Assembly: GCF_902499045.1 (NCBI RefSeq)
Contig: NZ_CABVPL010000006.1
Coordinates: 156,771-220,770 of the forward strand
DNA: 64,000 nt
Direction: 5' to 3'
Source of the DNA: Burkholderia latens
GTDB taxonomy: Bacteria > Pseudomonadota > Gammaproteobacteria > Burkholderiales > Burkholderiaceae
In this document: positions 45,315 through 56,127 of the stretch, one piece after another
Layout: each line of letters opens with the position of its first letter
How positions within the stretch are numbered: position 1 is the first letter of the stretch
The notes under the pieces: model-generated
Seen by the model: only the letters and a program-made list of their open reading frames with translations
The model's database searches: none
What the model was told of the DNA's origin: nothing
Position numbers and translations under genes: made by a program

Positions 45315-45779
45315 ATGCCGATTTTCATTGCGCTGTTTGCGCTCATCGCCCTCGGATGGGGCGCCGTTCATCTGTTCCACGTGATCGCCGCGCAGTTCGG
45401 CCGGCCGGTGGCGATCGCGGCCGCCGTGCTCGCCGCCGCGATCGTCATCGCGCTCGTCGCGTGGTGGGTCAAGCGCCGCCGCGACATCGCCCCGAACACC
45501 AAGGAACAAGGCTGGACCCACATCGTGCATCGCGCGTGGGGCGAGCTGCGCGTGTCCGCGACGCAAGGACTGCTGTGGCTGTCGCACGACGGCGCGGACG
45601 GCCGCTATACGTTGTCGCAGCTCGACGGCTGCGAGGCCGCGCCGATCGGCGGCCGCTGGCATCTGGTCGTGCGTGTGCGCGACGCGGTGCGCGGCGAATG
45701 GAAATTGCCGATGATGGACAAGCGCGACGCGCAGCGCTGGGCACGCGTGCTGATGCTCGCGAAGGACAACCGGCTGTAA
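45315..45779 (+). CDS. Membrane protein of unknown function
   Basis: A 154-residue protein from the ATG at 45315. Two N-terminal membrane segments (MPIFIALFALIALGWG and VAIAAAVLAAAIVIALVAWW) are followed by a basic turn KRRRD and a soluble C-terminal domain of about 90 residues with strands WGELRVSATQGLLWLS, GRYTLSQLDGCEAA and WKLPMMDKRDAQRWARVL. I do not recognise the family. It lies directly after the terminator of the PHB module, so it has its own promoter or arises from read-through. Confidence 0.65.
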   Translation: MPIFIALFALIALGWGAVHLFHVIAAQFGRPVAIAAAVLAAAIVIALVAWWVKRRRDIAPNTKEQGWTHIVHRAWGELRVSATQGLLWLSHDGADGRYTLSQLDGCEAAPIGGRWHLVVRVRDAVRGEWKLPMMDKRDAQRWARVLMLAKDNRL

Positions 45780-45846
45780 CGGCCGGTCACGGCAGCGCTG
45801 CCGATGCATTGCTTTCCGGTGGGAGGCCGCAATACGCCGCGACTTG

Positions 45847-46731
45847 CTATCGCGCGCCAAGCGCCCACAACGCGTCGAGCACGTGCTGCGTCGACCGCTC
45901 GACCGGGCCGGCCCGATGGGCGATACCGAGTTCGCGCCACAACGCCGGGCGCAGCGGCCGCACGACGATGCGTGCATCGGGCAGCGGCGCGCCGGCCTCG
46001 TGCGGCAACAGCGTCGCGCCGTAACCGGCGGCGACCAGACTCTTGATCGCATCGTTGTAGTTCAGTTCGATGCGCGGCTCGGGCCGGTGGCCGCCGAGCG
46101 CGAACCATTCCGTCGTCAGCCGCGACAGGCGCGTGGTCGCATCGTTGAGAATGAGCGGACGCGCGGCCAGATACGCCGGCGTCACCCGTGCCGGCGGTTG
46201 CCAGTCCGCCGGCAGAAAGGCCAGCACCGGATCGCGCCGCCACGCGCGGATCGACAATCCCGCGACCGGCGGCTGCGGCAACGCGACGAGTCCGACGTCG
46301 AGCGCGCCCTGCACGAGACGCGCGAGCGTGTCCTGCGACGTGAGCACCGCGATCTGCACGTCGATGTCCGGATGGTGCTCACGCAGCCGGGCCACCGCCT
46401 GCGGCAACAGATGCGCGATCGCGCCGGTCGATGCGCCGAGACGCACGCGCCCGGTCAACCCCTGCACTTGCCGCTCCACGTCGTCGAGCGTCGCTTCGAC
46501 TTCGGCCAGCAGCCGGCGCGCGCGCTCGACCAGCACCGCGCCGATGGCCGACGGCCGCACGTTGCCGCGCGTGCGTGACAGCAACGGCGCGCCGATGCGG
46601 CTTTCGAGTTCGGCGACATGAAGGCTGACCGTCGGCGGCGCAAGATGCAGCAGTTGCGCGGCGGCGACGAAGGAGCCCTGGTCGGCGATCGCGACCAGCG
46701 TGCGAAGCCGGTCCAGACTGATCTCGCGCAT
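45847..46731 (-). CDS. LysR-family regulator divergent from argC
   Basis: A 294-residue LysR protein; HTH in DRLRTLVAIADQGSFVAAAQLLH and TVSLHVAELESRIG. The start MREISLD at 46731 follows CGAGAGGTGCAA and gives the usual length. It is divergent from the argC gene with a 119-base gap containing a good LysR box at 46744-46758, so it very probably regulates argC. The ligand is unknown; arginine-pathway intermediates are plausible. Confidence 0.88.
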   Translation of the reverse strand: MREISLDRLRTLVAIADQGSFVAAAQLLHLAPPTVSLHVAELESRIGAPLLSRTRGNVRPSAIGAVLVERARRLLAEVEATLDDVERQVQGLTGRVRLGASTGAIAHLLPQAVARLREHHPDIDVQIAVLTSQDTLARLVQGALDVGLVALPQPPVAGLSIRAWRRDPVLAFLPADWQPPARVTPAYLAARPLILNDATTRLSRLTTEWFALGGHRPEPRIELNYNDAIKSLVAAGYGATLLPHEAGAPLPDARIVVRPLRPALWRELGIAHRAGPVERSTQHVLDALWALGAR

Positions 46732-46743
46732 TTGCACCTCTCG

Positions 46744-46758
46744 TTCAGGAAAGCTGAA
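46744..46758. promoter_or_regulatory. LysR box in the lysR-argC gap
   Basis: TTCAG-GAAAG-CTGAA: a 15-bp inverted repeat of the T-N11-A type, 13 bases from the LysR start codon. A related half-site TCAGGAAATTCAAC follows at about 46767-46780. Confidence 0.6.
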
Positions 46759-46850
46759 TCCCGGGGTCAGGAAATTCAACTTTTCCTATTCTAGGCGTTG
46801 GGTGGACGATACGGCTTTTCCGATATCCGAAACGAGGAAACGCGACGATC

Positions 46851-47789
46851 ATGAGCCACTCCACTGTCTACATCGACGGCGATCAGGGCACCACTGGTTT
46901 GCAGATCCACGAGCGCCTGCGCGATCGCACCGACCTGCGGCTCGTCACGCTGCCCGATGCCGAGCGCAAGAACCCCGTGCGGCGCGCCGAAGCGATCAAC
47001 GCATCGGATATCGCGATTCTGTGCCTGCCCGACGACGCCGCGCGCGAAGCGGTCGGCTTCATCCGCAATCCGGCGGTACGCGTGATCGATGCCAGTTCCG
47101 CCCATCGCACCGACCCCGAATGGGTGTACGGCTTTCCCGAGATGGCGGCCGGACACGCGCAGGCCATCGCCGGCGCACGGCGCGTCACCAATCCGGGCTG
47201 CTATCCGACCGGCGCGATCGCGCTACTGAGGCCGCTGCAACACGCCGGACTGCTGCCGCGCGACTACCCGGTGAGCATCCATGCGGTGTCGGGTTACTCG
47301 GGCGGCGGCCGAGCCGCGGTCGACGCGTTCGAATCGAACGACGCTGCACGCGCGAAACCGCTGCAGATCTACGGCCTCGCACTCGCACACAAGCATGTGC
47401 CCGAGATCCAAAGGCATGCCGGGCTCGCGCATCGACCGCTGTTCGTGCCGGCCTACGGTGCCTATCGGCAGGGCATCGTGCTCACCGTGCCGATCGAGCT
47501 GCGCCTTCTGTCCGCCGGCGTGACCGGTGAGATGCTGCATGCGTGTCTCGCGCACCATTACGCCGGCGCGCGTCACGTCGAGGTCATGCCGCTCGCCGGA
47601 ACCCGCGCGATCACGCATCTTGATCCGCAGGCGCTGAACGGGACGAACGATCTGCGACTCGGCGTGTTCGTCAATGAAGAGCACGGTCAGGTGCTGCTGT
47701 CCGCCGTGTTCGACAATCTCGGCAAAGGGGCGTCCGGGGCGGCCGTGCAGAACCTCGACCTGATGCTGGGGGCGGTGAGCGTGGCGTAG
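46851..47789 (+). CDS. argC: N-acetyl-gamma-glutamyl-phosphate reductase, type 2
   Basis: A 312-residue enzyme of the short ArgC type (about 310 residues against about 345 for type 1). It has NADP-binding [17 protein letters not shown], catalytic Cys in [12 protein letters not shown] and His in the later [13 protein letters not shown] and [12 protein letters not shown] segments. It reduces N-acetylglutamyl phosphate to the semialdehyde in arginine synthesis. A second, housekeeping argC is expected on the main chromosome; this copy has its own LysR regulator. Ribosome-binding site GAGGAAACG. Confidence 0.92.
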   Translation: MSHSTVYIDGDQGTTGLQIHERLRDRTDLRLVTLPDAERKNPVRRAEAINASDIAILCLPDDAAREAVGFIRNPAVRVIDASSAHRTDPEWVYGFPEMAAGHAQAIAGARRVTNPGCYPTGAIALLRPLQHAGLLPRDYPVSIHAVSGYSGGGRAAVDAFESNDAARAKPLQIYGLALAHKHVPEIQRHAGLAHRPLFVPAYGAYRQGIVLTVPIELRLLSAGVTGEMLHACLAHHYAGARHVEVMPLAGTRAITHLDPQALNGTNDLRLGVFVNEEHGQVLLSAVFDNLGKGASGAAVQNLDLMLGAVSVA

Positions 47790-47814
47790 CGGCGGGAGCG
47801 CACGATGCCTCATG

Positions 47815-47834
47815 CCCCCGTAAAAGCTCACCTT
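47815..47834 (-). repeat. Dispersed iteron-like sequence, locus B
   Basis: CCCCCGTAAAAGCTCACCTT, a single copy between the stop codons of convergent argC (47789) and a LysR gene (47844). It cannot be a promoter element for either gene. It matches the inverted origin iteron at 16 or so of 20 positions. Confidence 0.7.
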
Positions 47835-47843
47835 TCGCCGATT

Positions 47844-48767
47844 TCAGCCCGCATCGTCGCTCGCCGCAGCATTCAGGCCGGCGAGCGCCTGCGCCAGATA
47901 GTCGACGCACACGCGCACTTTCGCCGACGCCGCGACGCGTTCCGGATACACCGCCCAGATGTTCGCCGGCTGAATCGCGTCCGGCAGCACGCGACGCAAC
48001 TCGCCGCGCTCGATCAGGGGCCCCGCTTCCCAGATCGAGCGCAACACGATCCCGCGTCCGGCGAGCGCCCATTGCACGGCCACCTCGCCGTGATTCGTCG
48101 ACAACGCGCCGCCGACCTTCACCGTCGCCGTTTCTCCGCGCACGTTCAGCCGCCAGATGCCGAACGGATGATCGCGCTCCTTGATGGCGAGACAGTCGTG
48201 CGACGCGAGATCGGCGAGCGCGCGCGGCGTGCCGCGTCGCGCGAGATAGTCGGGCGACGCGCACAGCACGCGATAGTTCGCCGCGAGGCGGCGCGCGATC
48301 AGGTGATCGGCGATCTCGTCGCCGATGCGCACGTCGACGTCGTAGCCTTCGCCCGCGACATCGACGAGCCGGTCGAACAGATCGAGCCGCACGTTCAGTT
48401 GCGGATAGCGCGCGGAAAAGTCCAGCAGTGCCGGCGCAACGACATGCCGGCCGAAACCGAAGCTGCTCGAGATGCGCAGCGTACCGCGCGGCACCGTGCG
48501 CGTGGTCGACACATCCTCGACGAGATGATCGACGTCGTCGAGAATCTTCTCGGCGCGCGCGAATACGCGCTCGCCGGCCTCCGTGACGGTCACGCGGCGC
48601 GTCGACCGATGCAGCAGCCGCGTGCCGAGCTGCGCCTCGAGCAGCGCGATGCGCTTGCTCACGTACGCGGGCGACACCGCGAGCTGCTCGGCAGCCGCGC
48701 TGAAGCTCGTCAGGCGGACGACCACGCTGAACACGCGCAGGTCGTCGAGATTCGGCGATTTATTCAC
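47844..48767 (-). CDS. LysR-family regulator (DmlR/TtuA-like)
   Basis: A 307-residue LysR protein starting with GTG at 48767 (N-terminus NKSPNLDDLRVFSVVVRLTS). HTH in SFSAAAEQLAVSPAYVSKRIALLE. Divergent from the D-malate/tartrate dehydrogenase gene with a 117-base gap, which holds CACGATTCGTG and further A/T-rich repeats. This is the DmlR-DmlA arrangement of E. coli, so it probably activates that gene in response to the hydroxy acid. No strong ribosome-binding site at the GTG. Confidence 0.88.
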   Translation of the reverse strand: MNKSPNLDDLRVFSVVVRLTSFSAAAEQLAVSPAYVSKRIALLEAQLGTRLLHRSTRRVTVTEAGERVFARAEKILDDVDHLVEDVSTTRTVPRGTLRISSSFGFGRHVVAPALLDFSARYPQLNVRLDLFDRLVDVAGEGYDVDVRIGDEIADHLIARRLAANYRVLCASPDYLARRGTPRALADLASHDCLAIKERDHPFGIWRLNVRGETATVKVGGALSTNHGEVAVQWALAGRGIVLRSIWEAGPLIERGELRRVLPDAIQPANIWAVYPERVAASAKVRVCVDYLAQALAGLNAAASDDAG

Positions 48768-48884
48768 GATTCGTGGAAAGTCGATTAACGTTTCACGCGA
48801 TTTTAATCCGAATGGAAATAAATAGAATGGCGTCGTGTTCCGCTGCGCACGCTGCCGGCGGCCCGATCAGCCAAGGAGGCTTGC

Positions 48885-49970
48885 ATGAGCGACAAGACGT
48901 ACAGGATTGCCGTCATCCCCGGTGACGGCATTGGCCGTGAAGTGATGCCCGAGGGCCTGCGCGCGCTCGATGCCGTGACCGCGCGCTTCGGCATCCGGTT
49001 CGAGTTCGAGCAGATCGACTGGGCGAGTTGCGACTACTACGCGCAGCATGGCCAGATGATGCCGGACGACTGGAAGGCGCAGTTATCGGGCATGGACGCG
49101 ATCCTGTTCGGCGCGGTCGGCTGGCCCGCGACGGTGCCCGACCACATCTCGCTGTGGGGTTCGCTGCTGAAATTCCGCCGCGAGTTCGACCAGTACATCA
49201 ACCTGCGGCCCGCGCGCCTGTTCGACGGCGTGCCGTCGCCGCTCGCCGGCCGCAACGCCGGCGACATCGACTTCATGATCGTGCGCGAAAACACCGAGGG
49301 CGAATATTCGTCGGTCGGCGGCACGATGTTCGAAGGCACCGAGCGCGAAGTCGTGATGCAGCAGTCGATCTTCACGCGTCACGGCACCGAGCGCGTGCTG
49401 AAGTTCGCGTTCGAGCTCGCGCAGCGCCGCGCGAAGCGCCTGACGGTCGCGACGAAGAGCAACGGCATCGCGATCAGCATGCCGTGGTGGGACGCGCGCG
49501 CAGCCGAAATGGGCGAACGCTACCCCGAAGTCGCCGTCGACAAGCAGCACATCGACATCCTGTGCGCGCGCTTCGTGCTGCAGCCGGACCGCTTCGACGT
49601 CGTCGTCGCGTCGAACCTGTTCGGCGACATCCTGTCCGACCTCGGCCCGGCGTGCACGGGCACGATCGGCATCGCGCCGTCGGCGAACCTGAACCCGGAT
49701 CGCGCGTTTCCGTCGCTGTTCGAGCCGGTGCATGGCTCGGCGCCGGACATCGCAGGGCAGTACATCGCGAACCCGATCGCGATGATCTGGTCGGCGGCGA
49801 TGATGCTCGACTTCCTCGGCAACGGCGCGGGCCGGGAACGCGAAGCGCACGATGCAATCGTCGCCGCGATCGAAGACGTGCTGCGCACGGGGCCGCGCAC
49901 GCGCGATCTCGGCGGTCAGGCGGGAACGCAGGAAGTGGGCGAGGCAATCGCGGCGCGGATCGCCGGCTGA
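48885..49970 (+). CDS. dmlA: D-malate / tartrate dehydrogenase
   Basis: A 361-residue decarboxylating beta-hydroxyacid dehydrogenase (isocitrate/isopropylmalate family). VIPGDGIGREVMPEGL is the N-terminal motif, VRENTEGEYSSVGG binds substrate and cofactor, and SNLFGDILSDLGP provides the Asp metal ligands. The family member with this pattern oxidises D-malate, tartrate or both, giving pyruvate or glycerate. Excellent ribosome-binding site AAGGAGG. It cannot be told from sequence whether tartrate (TtuC) or malate (DmlA) is preferred. Confidence 0.9.
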   Translation: MSDKTYRIAVIPGDGIGREVMPEGLRALDAVTARFGIRFEFEQIDWASCDYYAQHGQMMPDDWKAQLSGMDAILFGAVGWPATVPDHISLWGSLLKFRREFDQYINLRPARLFDGVPSPLAGRNAGDIDFMIVRENTEGEYSSVGGTMFEGTEREVVMQQSIFTRHGTERVLKFAFELAQRRAKRLTVATKSNGIAISMPWWDARAAEMGERYPEVAVDKQHIDILCARFVLQPDRFDVVVASNLFGDILSDLGPACTGTIGIAPSANLNPDRAFPSLFEPVHGSAPDIAGQYIANPIAMIWSAAMMLDFLGNGAGREREAHDAIVAAIEDVLRTGPRTRDLGGQAGTQEVGEAIAARIAG

Positions 49971-50516
49971 CGGTTCGCCGGGAAGGGTGTGCGGCCTGAT
50001 GGTGGCCGACGCATGTCGTGTTCGGCGGCGACGGACCGGACGGATTGCCGCACACCTTTGTCGAATCCGACATGCTGCGCGATGCCGGTTCTGCGGGTAA
50101 TGCCGCTCGATCGCGCGCGTGCTTATGTTTCGGCACGGCGGTGCATCGGCGTGAAAGGCATCACGTTTGAAATCGAGCGGTGAGTTGAATCGCGTGTCGA
50201 CACACACCGGTTGAACGTCATCGCGCGTTCGGTGGCGACATTGTCATGTCGTGTTCGATGCGCGGTCGCGCGCGCACGTGCACGACGAGAAATCGCGCGC
50301 GGCAACCCGCAGTGCTTTCACAAGCGCAATCGTGCCGTTTCCTGCGAAGCATGATCGGTGAGATGCGGGACGCGAAGCATCACACCGTCCCGCATGAAAT
50401 GCCCCGCTCCCGAAAACGCTCACCTCAGCGCGCGGCTCCCGTATTTCCTCACCGTTGAACAGAGACGCCGCGCTCGATGTACCGTCGAGCGTGACTTGGC
50501 GTCGTCATCGCGCGCG
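49971..50516. other. Intergenic region with iteron-like pair
   Basis: 546 bases between convergent genes. Besides the iteron-like pair at 50407-50455 I see only a 13-bp direct repeat CATGTCGTGTTCG (50012 and 50245). No gene is supported. Confidence 0.5.
50407..50455 (-). repeat. Dispersed iteron-like pair, locus C
   Basis: CTCCCGAAAACGCTCACCTC (50407-50426) and CTCCCGTATTTCCTCACCGT (50436-50455), start-to-start 29 bases. The first differs from the inverted iteron consensus only at a few internal positions. Both lie in the gap between convergent dmlA and the NTF2-like gene, so they are not promoter elements. Confidence 0.8.
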
Positions 50517-50996
50517 TCACAGTCCGAGATCGGACAAGCCCGGATGATCGTCCGGACGGCGGCCGAGCGGCCAGTGGTACAGGCGGTCCGCTTCGCGAAT
50601 CGGCAGATCGTTGATGCTCGCGTAGCGATGCGCCATCAAGCCGTTCTCGTCGAACTCCCAGTTTTCATTTCCGTACGAGCGGAACCAGTTGCCGGCGTCG
50701 TCGTGCCATTCGTACGCGAAACGCACCGCGATGCGATTGCCGCCGAACGCCCACAGCTCCTTGATCAATCGATAGTCGAGCTCGCGCGTCCATTTCCGTT
50801 GCAGCAGGCCGACGATCTCGTCGCGGCCGGTCACGAATTCCGCGCGATTGCGCCAGCGGCTTTGCGGCGTGTAGGCGAGCGACACGCGCTGCGGGTCGCG
50901 CGTGTTCCATGCGTCTTCGGCGGCGCGCACTTTCTGGCGTGCCGTTTCGAGCGTGAAGGGCGGAACGGGCGGACGAACTTCCGGGGACGCGGACAT
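50517..50996 (-). CDS. NTF2-like (DUF1348) protein
   Basis: A 159-residue protein with the DUF1348/SnoaL-like fold pattern: [26 protein letters not shown], then [24 protein letters not shown] and [25 protein letters not shown]. The family binds or converts small molecules but no reaction is established. It lies directly downstream of the TetR gene (56 bases) and is likely its target, an arrangement common for TetR with an NTF2-like gene. Confidence 0.85.
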   Translation of the reverse strand: MSASPEVRPPVPPFTLETARQKVRAAEDAWNTRDPQRVSLAYTPQSRWRNRAEFVTGRDEIVGLLQRKWTRELDYRLIKELWAFGGNRIAVRFAYEWHDDAGNWFRSYGNENWEFDENGLMAHRYASINDLPIREADRLYHWPLGRRPDDHPGLSDLGL

Positions 50997-51051
50997 GAAA
51001 TGCTCCTGTGCAAGGTTCCGGCTACGCACGCGCGCAACCGGTTGGGACGTG

Positions 51052-51666
51052 TTACTTCGGCGCTCGAGATAGCGTATCGAGCAACAGTTCGGCGGTGGCG
51101 CGCGCATCGCGCGCGGCCGATGGCTCGCCGCTGACGAGCGCGACGCCGATCGCGCCGTCGATCAGCACGAGCCATTGACGCGCAACGCGGGCCAGCCCGC
51201 GACGCTCGATCGCGGCTGCGTCGGCATACGCGTCGAACCGCTCGCGCACGAATGCCAGCAAGCGCGCCTTGTGCATGCGCGCGACGACGCGCACCGGATC
51301 GTCGGCGTCGGCAATCTCGCCGGACGCGTTCAGGAATGCGCAACCGTGGAAATCGGGTTGCCCGAACCAGTCGCGCAGCACGTCGAACATGCCGAGCAAC
51401 TGCGCCCGCGGCGACTTGCCGCGCGCGAGCGTTGCGTCGACGAACCAGCGCATCCAGCGTTCGTCACGGCGCGCGAGCGCGGCGACGACCAGCGCTTCCT
51501 TCGATTCGAAATGCGAATAAAAGCTCTTTCGGGCGGCGCCGGAGCGCTTCACGATCGCATCGACACCGGTGGCATGGATGCCGCCGGTGTAGATCAGCGC
51601 TTCCGCCGCGTCGAGCAGCCGGTCGCGAACAGCCGGTTCGGTTGAGGGGGCGTCGTGCGTGTTCAT
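51052..51666 (-). CDS. TetR-family regulator
   Basis: A 204-residue TetR protein. N-terminal HTH ([48 protein letters not shown]), then the ligand-binding helical domain. The start MNTHDAPS at 51666 is chosen over an upstream codon since the intervening sequence has the operator 51678-51691. It presumably represses itself and the NTF2-like gene downstream. Confidence 0.88.
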   Translation of the reverse strand: MNTHDAPSTEPAVRDRLLDAAEALIYTGGIHATGVDAIVKRSGAARKSFYSHFESKEALVVAALARRDERWMRWFVDATLARGKSPRAQLLGMFDVLRDWFGQPDFHGCAFLNASGEIADADDPVRVVARMHKARLLAFVRERFDAYADAAAIERRGLARVARQWLVLIDGAIGVALVSGEPSAARDARATAELLLDTLSRAPK

Positions 51667-51677
51667 GTGTTTACGGT

Positions 51678-51691
51678 AGAACGGTCGTTCT
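51678..51691. promoter_or_regulatory. TetR operator candidate
   Basis: AGAACG-GT-CGTTCT, a perfect inverted repeat 12 bases upstream of the TetR start codon. Its centre ACGGTCGT is common in TetR-family operators. Confidence 0.65.
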
Positions 51692-52509
51692 CCCGCGTCA
51701 ATACGCGCGTGCAAAAGCCCTGGCGGCGGCGGGGCGATCTTCACGTCGGCTTCGTGTCGGAGGTCGCGACGTGACGGCTGCTCCGCTTCGCCGCAGCGAG
51801 TGCTGGCGCGAGGCGGGCGCTTGTCGCGCGCGTAGCGGGATGCGGCACGACACGGACTCGCGACGGTTTCCGGTCTCCGCGGTAAACCGGTCGGGATCGG
51901 ATTGCGATGTCCGAAACGAAAGCGCGGCGTGCTTCGTCTGCGATTCGAACCGCAATCGTCGAACGGTGAGCGAATCAGATGGCCGGCAGTGCACCGGTGG
52001 GGTCGACTGCATCGCTAATGGGTGAGTTCGTCGGTCACCCATAGCCTCACGTTCGAGGCTGCAATGCGGTATACGCGACACGCTGGCGCGTTGCCGCGGA
52101 AACTGACCAACCCGCTGCAGGCAATTCGATGACGCAACAGGGATCTTGCCGCTCAGGCGAGACGAGCGAATGTGGAAGGATAGGAAGAAAGGCGCGCGCC
52201 GAACGACGCAGGCGAAAAATCAGCGGAGCGATACTGACGGGTGAAATGCATGCGCGACGCCATATCACCGATGCGTACTGCGAAATCGAAGCATGACCGC
52301 TCGCGTAGAGCGATCGAGACACGGCTTACAGCCCGTTGATTTGCGCGCTGGTGCACGCCAGGAAAGCGTGATCGAGCCATCGTCGACACCGAAATCCCGC
52401 TCCCGAATATTCTCACCTCAAGCGTGTGCCGAAGCCGCCCGGCCCGACCAACACGCCGGTCGATACGACCGGAGCAGCCGGCAAACGCGCCGAACCGCTC
52501 CGCCGGAAC
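51692..52509. other. Gene-free region between tetR and tdh
   Basis: 818 bases without supportable genes. The frames present are short, with no motif or ribosome-binding site. An iteron-like sequence lies at 52400-52419. Confidence 0.5.
52400..52419 (-). repeat. Dispersed iteron-like sequence, locus D
   Basis: CTCCCGAATATTCTCACCTC. The six bases that follow (AAGCGT) also follow the iteron-like copy at 57212, which shows that the shared element extends beyond 20 bp at these two loci. Confidence 0.75.
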
Positions 52510-53538
52510 TCAGACCGTCCAGTCGAGAATCACCTTGCCGCTTTCGCCTGACAGCATCGCGGCGAACCCTTTCTCGTAATCGTCGGCCGCGAACCGATGC
52601 GTGATGATCGGCGACAGATCGAGGCCGCTTTGCAGCATCGCGACCATCTTGTACCAGGTCTCGAACATCTCGCGGCCGTAGATGCCCTTGATCTCCAGCC
52701 CCTTGAAGATCACCTGGTTCCAGTCGATTGCCGTCTGCGCGGGCGGAATGCCGAGCAGCGCGACCTTGCCGCCGTGATTCATCGCCTCGAGCAGGCTCGT
52801 GAACGCGCTCGGCACGCCGGACATTTCGAGGCCGACATCGAAGCCTTCCGTCATCCGCAGGTCGGCCATCACGTCGCGCAGCGATTCGCGCGCGACGTTG
52901 ACGGCACGCGTCGCGCCCATCTTGCGCGCGAGTTCGAGCCGGTAGTCGTTGATGTCGGTGATCACGACGTTGCGCGCGCCGACGTGCTTCGCGATCGCGA
53001 CGGCCATGATGCCGATCGGGCCAGCACCGGTGATCAGCACGTCCTCGCCGACGAGGTTGAACGACAGCGCGGTGTGCGTCGCGTTGCCGAACGGATCGAA
53101 GATCGACGCGAGGTCGTCGGAAATCTCGGGCGGAATCTTGAACGCGTTGAACGCGGGAATCGCCAGATACTCGGCGAATGCGCCCTCGCGGTTCACGCCG
53201 ACACCGACCGTGTTGCGGCACAGATGCCTGCGCCCGGCGCGGCAGTTGCGGCAGAAACCGCACGTGATGTGGCCTTCGCCGGACACGCGATCGCCGATCG
53301 CGAAGCCGCGCACTTCCTGCCCCATCTCGACGATCTCGCCGACGTATTCGTGACCGACGTGCATCGGCACGGGAATCGTCTTCTGCGCCCAGTCGTCCCA
53401 CTTCCAAATATGGATGTCGGTGCCGCAGATCGCCGTGCGGCGAATCTTGATCAGCACGTCGTTGTGTCCGACTTCCGGACGCTTCACGCGCGTGAGCGCG
53501 AGGCCGGGGCCGCGTTCGAGCTTTGCCAGTGCTTTCAT
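52510..53538 (-). CDS. tdh: L-threonine 3-dehydrogenase
   Basis: A 342-residue zinc-dependent alcohol-dehydrogenase-family enzyme. Catalytic zinc ligands in [15 protein letters not shown] and GHEYVGE, structural zinc cysteines in [15 protein letters not shown], cofactor motif [17 protein letters not shown]. It oxidises threonine to 2-amino-3-ketobutyrate, which Kbl then cleaves. It follows kbl by 13 bases, with GACGGAGGCGCGACC as its ribosome-binding site. Confidence 0.97.
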   Translation of the reverse strand: MKALAKLERGPGLALTRVKRPEVGHNDVLIKIRRTAICGTDIHIWKWDDWAQKTIPVPMHVGHEYVGEIVEMGQEVRGFAIGDRVSGEGHITCGFCRNCRAGRRHLCRNTVGVGVNREGAFAEYLAIPAFNAFKIPPEISDDLASIFDPFGNATHTALSFNLVGEDVLITGAGPIGIMAVAIAKHVGARNVVITDINDYRLELARKMGATRAVNVARESLRDVMADLRMTEGFDVGLEMSGVPSAFTSLLEAMNHGGKVALLGIPPAQTAIDWNQVIFKGLEIKGIYGREMFETWYKMVAMLQSGLDLSPIITHRFAADDYEKGFAAMLSGESGKVILDWTV

Positions 53539-53551
53539 GGTCGCGCCTCCG

Positions 53552-54751
<1,200 letters not shown>

Positions 54752-54854
54752 CGCAAAGCTCCTGACAGGGTTCGCACGCCGGCGCGCGCCGCTCGTGGCG
54801 GCGGCCAACGGCCTGCTACTGTTATAGTCGGTCGTTCGATTGACCGCATTTATC

Positions 54855-54884
54855 CGATATTCCGAACTAGAATTCGAAATATCG
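54855..54884. promoter_or_regulatory. 30-bp palindrome between kbl and its regulator
   Basis: Arms CGATATTCCGAA and TTCGAAATATCG (12 bp, one mismatch) around CTAGAA. It lies 104 bases from the kbl start and 26 from the regulator start, and is the strongest palindrome in the gap. It is the likely operator of the XRE-cupin protein. Confidence 0.7.
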
Positions 54885-54910
54885 AACAACTCTAAGCGAA
54901 CGGAAACCAA

Positions 54911-55522
54911 ATGGCAAGTTCCTCCGCGTCGCGCCGCACGCCTGCCGGCGCCGCACCGCAGCCGCCGGGTGTGACGCCGCCGCGCGTCGGCGAGCAAATC
55001 CAGCGCCTGCGCAACGAACGCAAACTGACGCTCGACGACCTGTCCCGCGCGGCCGGCGTATCGAAGTCGATGCTCTCCGAGATCGAGCGCGACAAGGCCA
55101 ATCCGACGATCGCGGTCGCGTGGCGGCTCACGAATGCGCTCGGCATCACGCTCGACGAACTGTTCTCGCAGCCGAAAGCCCCTGAAACGATCCGCGTGGA
55201 CGGCCCGCACGACATCCCGACACTCGCCGGCCACGACGGCCGCTATCAGCTACGCGTATGGGGCCCGATCGACCTGGCCGGCAAGTTCGAGTGGTACGAG
55301 CTGACGCTGCCGGGCGGCGGCGCGCTCGTATCGAACGCGCATGAGCCCGGCACACGCGAGCACCTGACCGTGCTGCAGGGCGCGATGGAAATCGAAGCCG
55401 CCGCGGCGAGCCGACGCCTGAAGGCCGGCGATACCGCGCGCTATCCGGCCGACACGCCGCACGCTATCCGCAATCCCGGCAAGGCCGAGGCACGCGCGCT
55501 ACTCATCGTGATTCATCGCTGA
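54911..55522 (+). CDS. XRE-cupin regulator divergent from kbl-tdh
   Basis: A 203-residue protein: a hydrophilic N-terminus to about residue 22, an XRE helix-turn-helix ([37 protein letters not shown]), and a C-terminal cupin ligand-binding domain ([44 protein letters not shown]). The type controls amino-acid or polyamine catabolism; divergent to kbl-tdh it probably regulates threonine use. Ligand unknown. Confidence 0.88.
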   Translation: MASSSASRRTPAGAAPQPPGVTPPRVGEQIQRLRNERKLTLDDLSRAAGVSKSMLSEIERDKANPTIAVAWRLTNALGITLDELFSQPKAPETIRVDGPHDIPTLAGHDGRYQLRVWGPIDLAGKFEWYELTLPGGGALVSNAHEPGTREHLTVLQGAMEIEAAAASRRLKAGDTARYPADTPHAIRNPGKAEARALLIVIHR

Positions 55523-55649
55523 CGCCGTGACTAGCTGGCCAAAAGGCCAGTTGCGGAAAGAACTGTATATTTGTACAGTATACGGACATTCCGCCATGCA
55601 TTGGCCGCGGGGCGCACCGAGGCGCCCCGACGGTCGACAGGAGTCTGCG

Positions 55650-56027
55650 ATGACAGAAGAACAAGATTTGGCCGCGCTCAGCTTCAAGGCTGCCGCGCAC
55701 GACCTCGAACTGATCGTTCGCCATATAGCCGCACGTTACATTCGTCAGCGCGTGCCGCTGTCATGGCGTCTGCTGCACGCCATCGAAGCCGAGGCGCTCG
55801 CCGATCTCGGCTTTGCCAGCCGGCACGACGCCGGCATGCGCCAACTGTTCGAACGGCCGTCGGACATGACTTTCCCCGAAACGGACGATCCGATCGACTT
55901 CGGGCGGTCGAACGCGCTGCCCGCCGTGTTCTCGTTCGCTGTCCTCGCATATGAAGCCGCGGCGAAGTCGCAGGAAGCCACGCCCCGCGAACGCGTTCAC
56001 CGTCCATCCAAGGCGTGGGGCGACTGA
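55650..56027 (+). CDS. Hypothetical protein near the origin
   Basis: A 125-residue soluble protein from ATG at 55650 with GACAGGAGTCTGCG before it. Helix-rich (FKAAAHDLELIVRHIAARYIRQRV, PLSWRLLHAIEAEALADLGF), with an acidic segment DMTFPETDDPIDFGRS and a C-terminal basic tail. I do not recognise the family. It is transcribed toward the recombinase-like gene, 100 bases ahead, and could share its promoter. A region with the words TGTACAGTATACGG just upstream is a plausible promoter or operator. Confidence 0.65.
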   Translation: MTEEQDLAALSFKAAAHDLELIVRHIAARYIRQRVPLSWRLLHAIEAEALADLGFASRHDAGMRQLFERPSDMTFPETDDPIDFGRSNALPAVFSFAVLAYEAAAKSQEATPRERVHRPSKAWGD

Positions 56028-56127
56028 TTCAGCGCATAAGCGCCGAACCGGCGGTCCACTGTTGCATCCCGTTGCCCGCGATGTTGCGCAAACGGCTACC
56101 ATACACGCAACTAACGGAATAAATACG

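Noticed and set aside
50358-50373. GGTGAGATGCGGGA as another iteron-like copy
   Set aside because: The gap between GGTGAG and CGGGA is three bases instead of six, so it does not fit the iteron.
51698-52081. 127-codon minus-strand frame between tetR and tdh
   Set aside because: Composition and pattern are those of non-coding high-G+C DNA; no start signal or motif.
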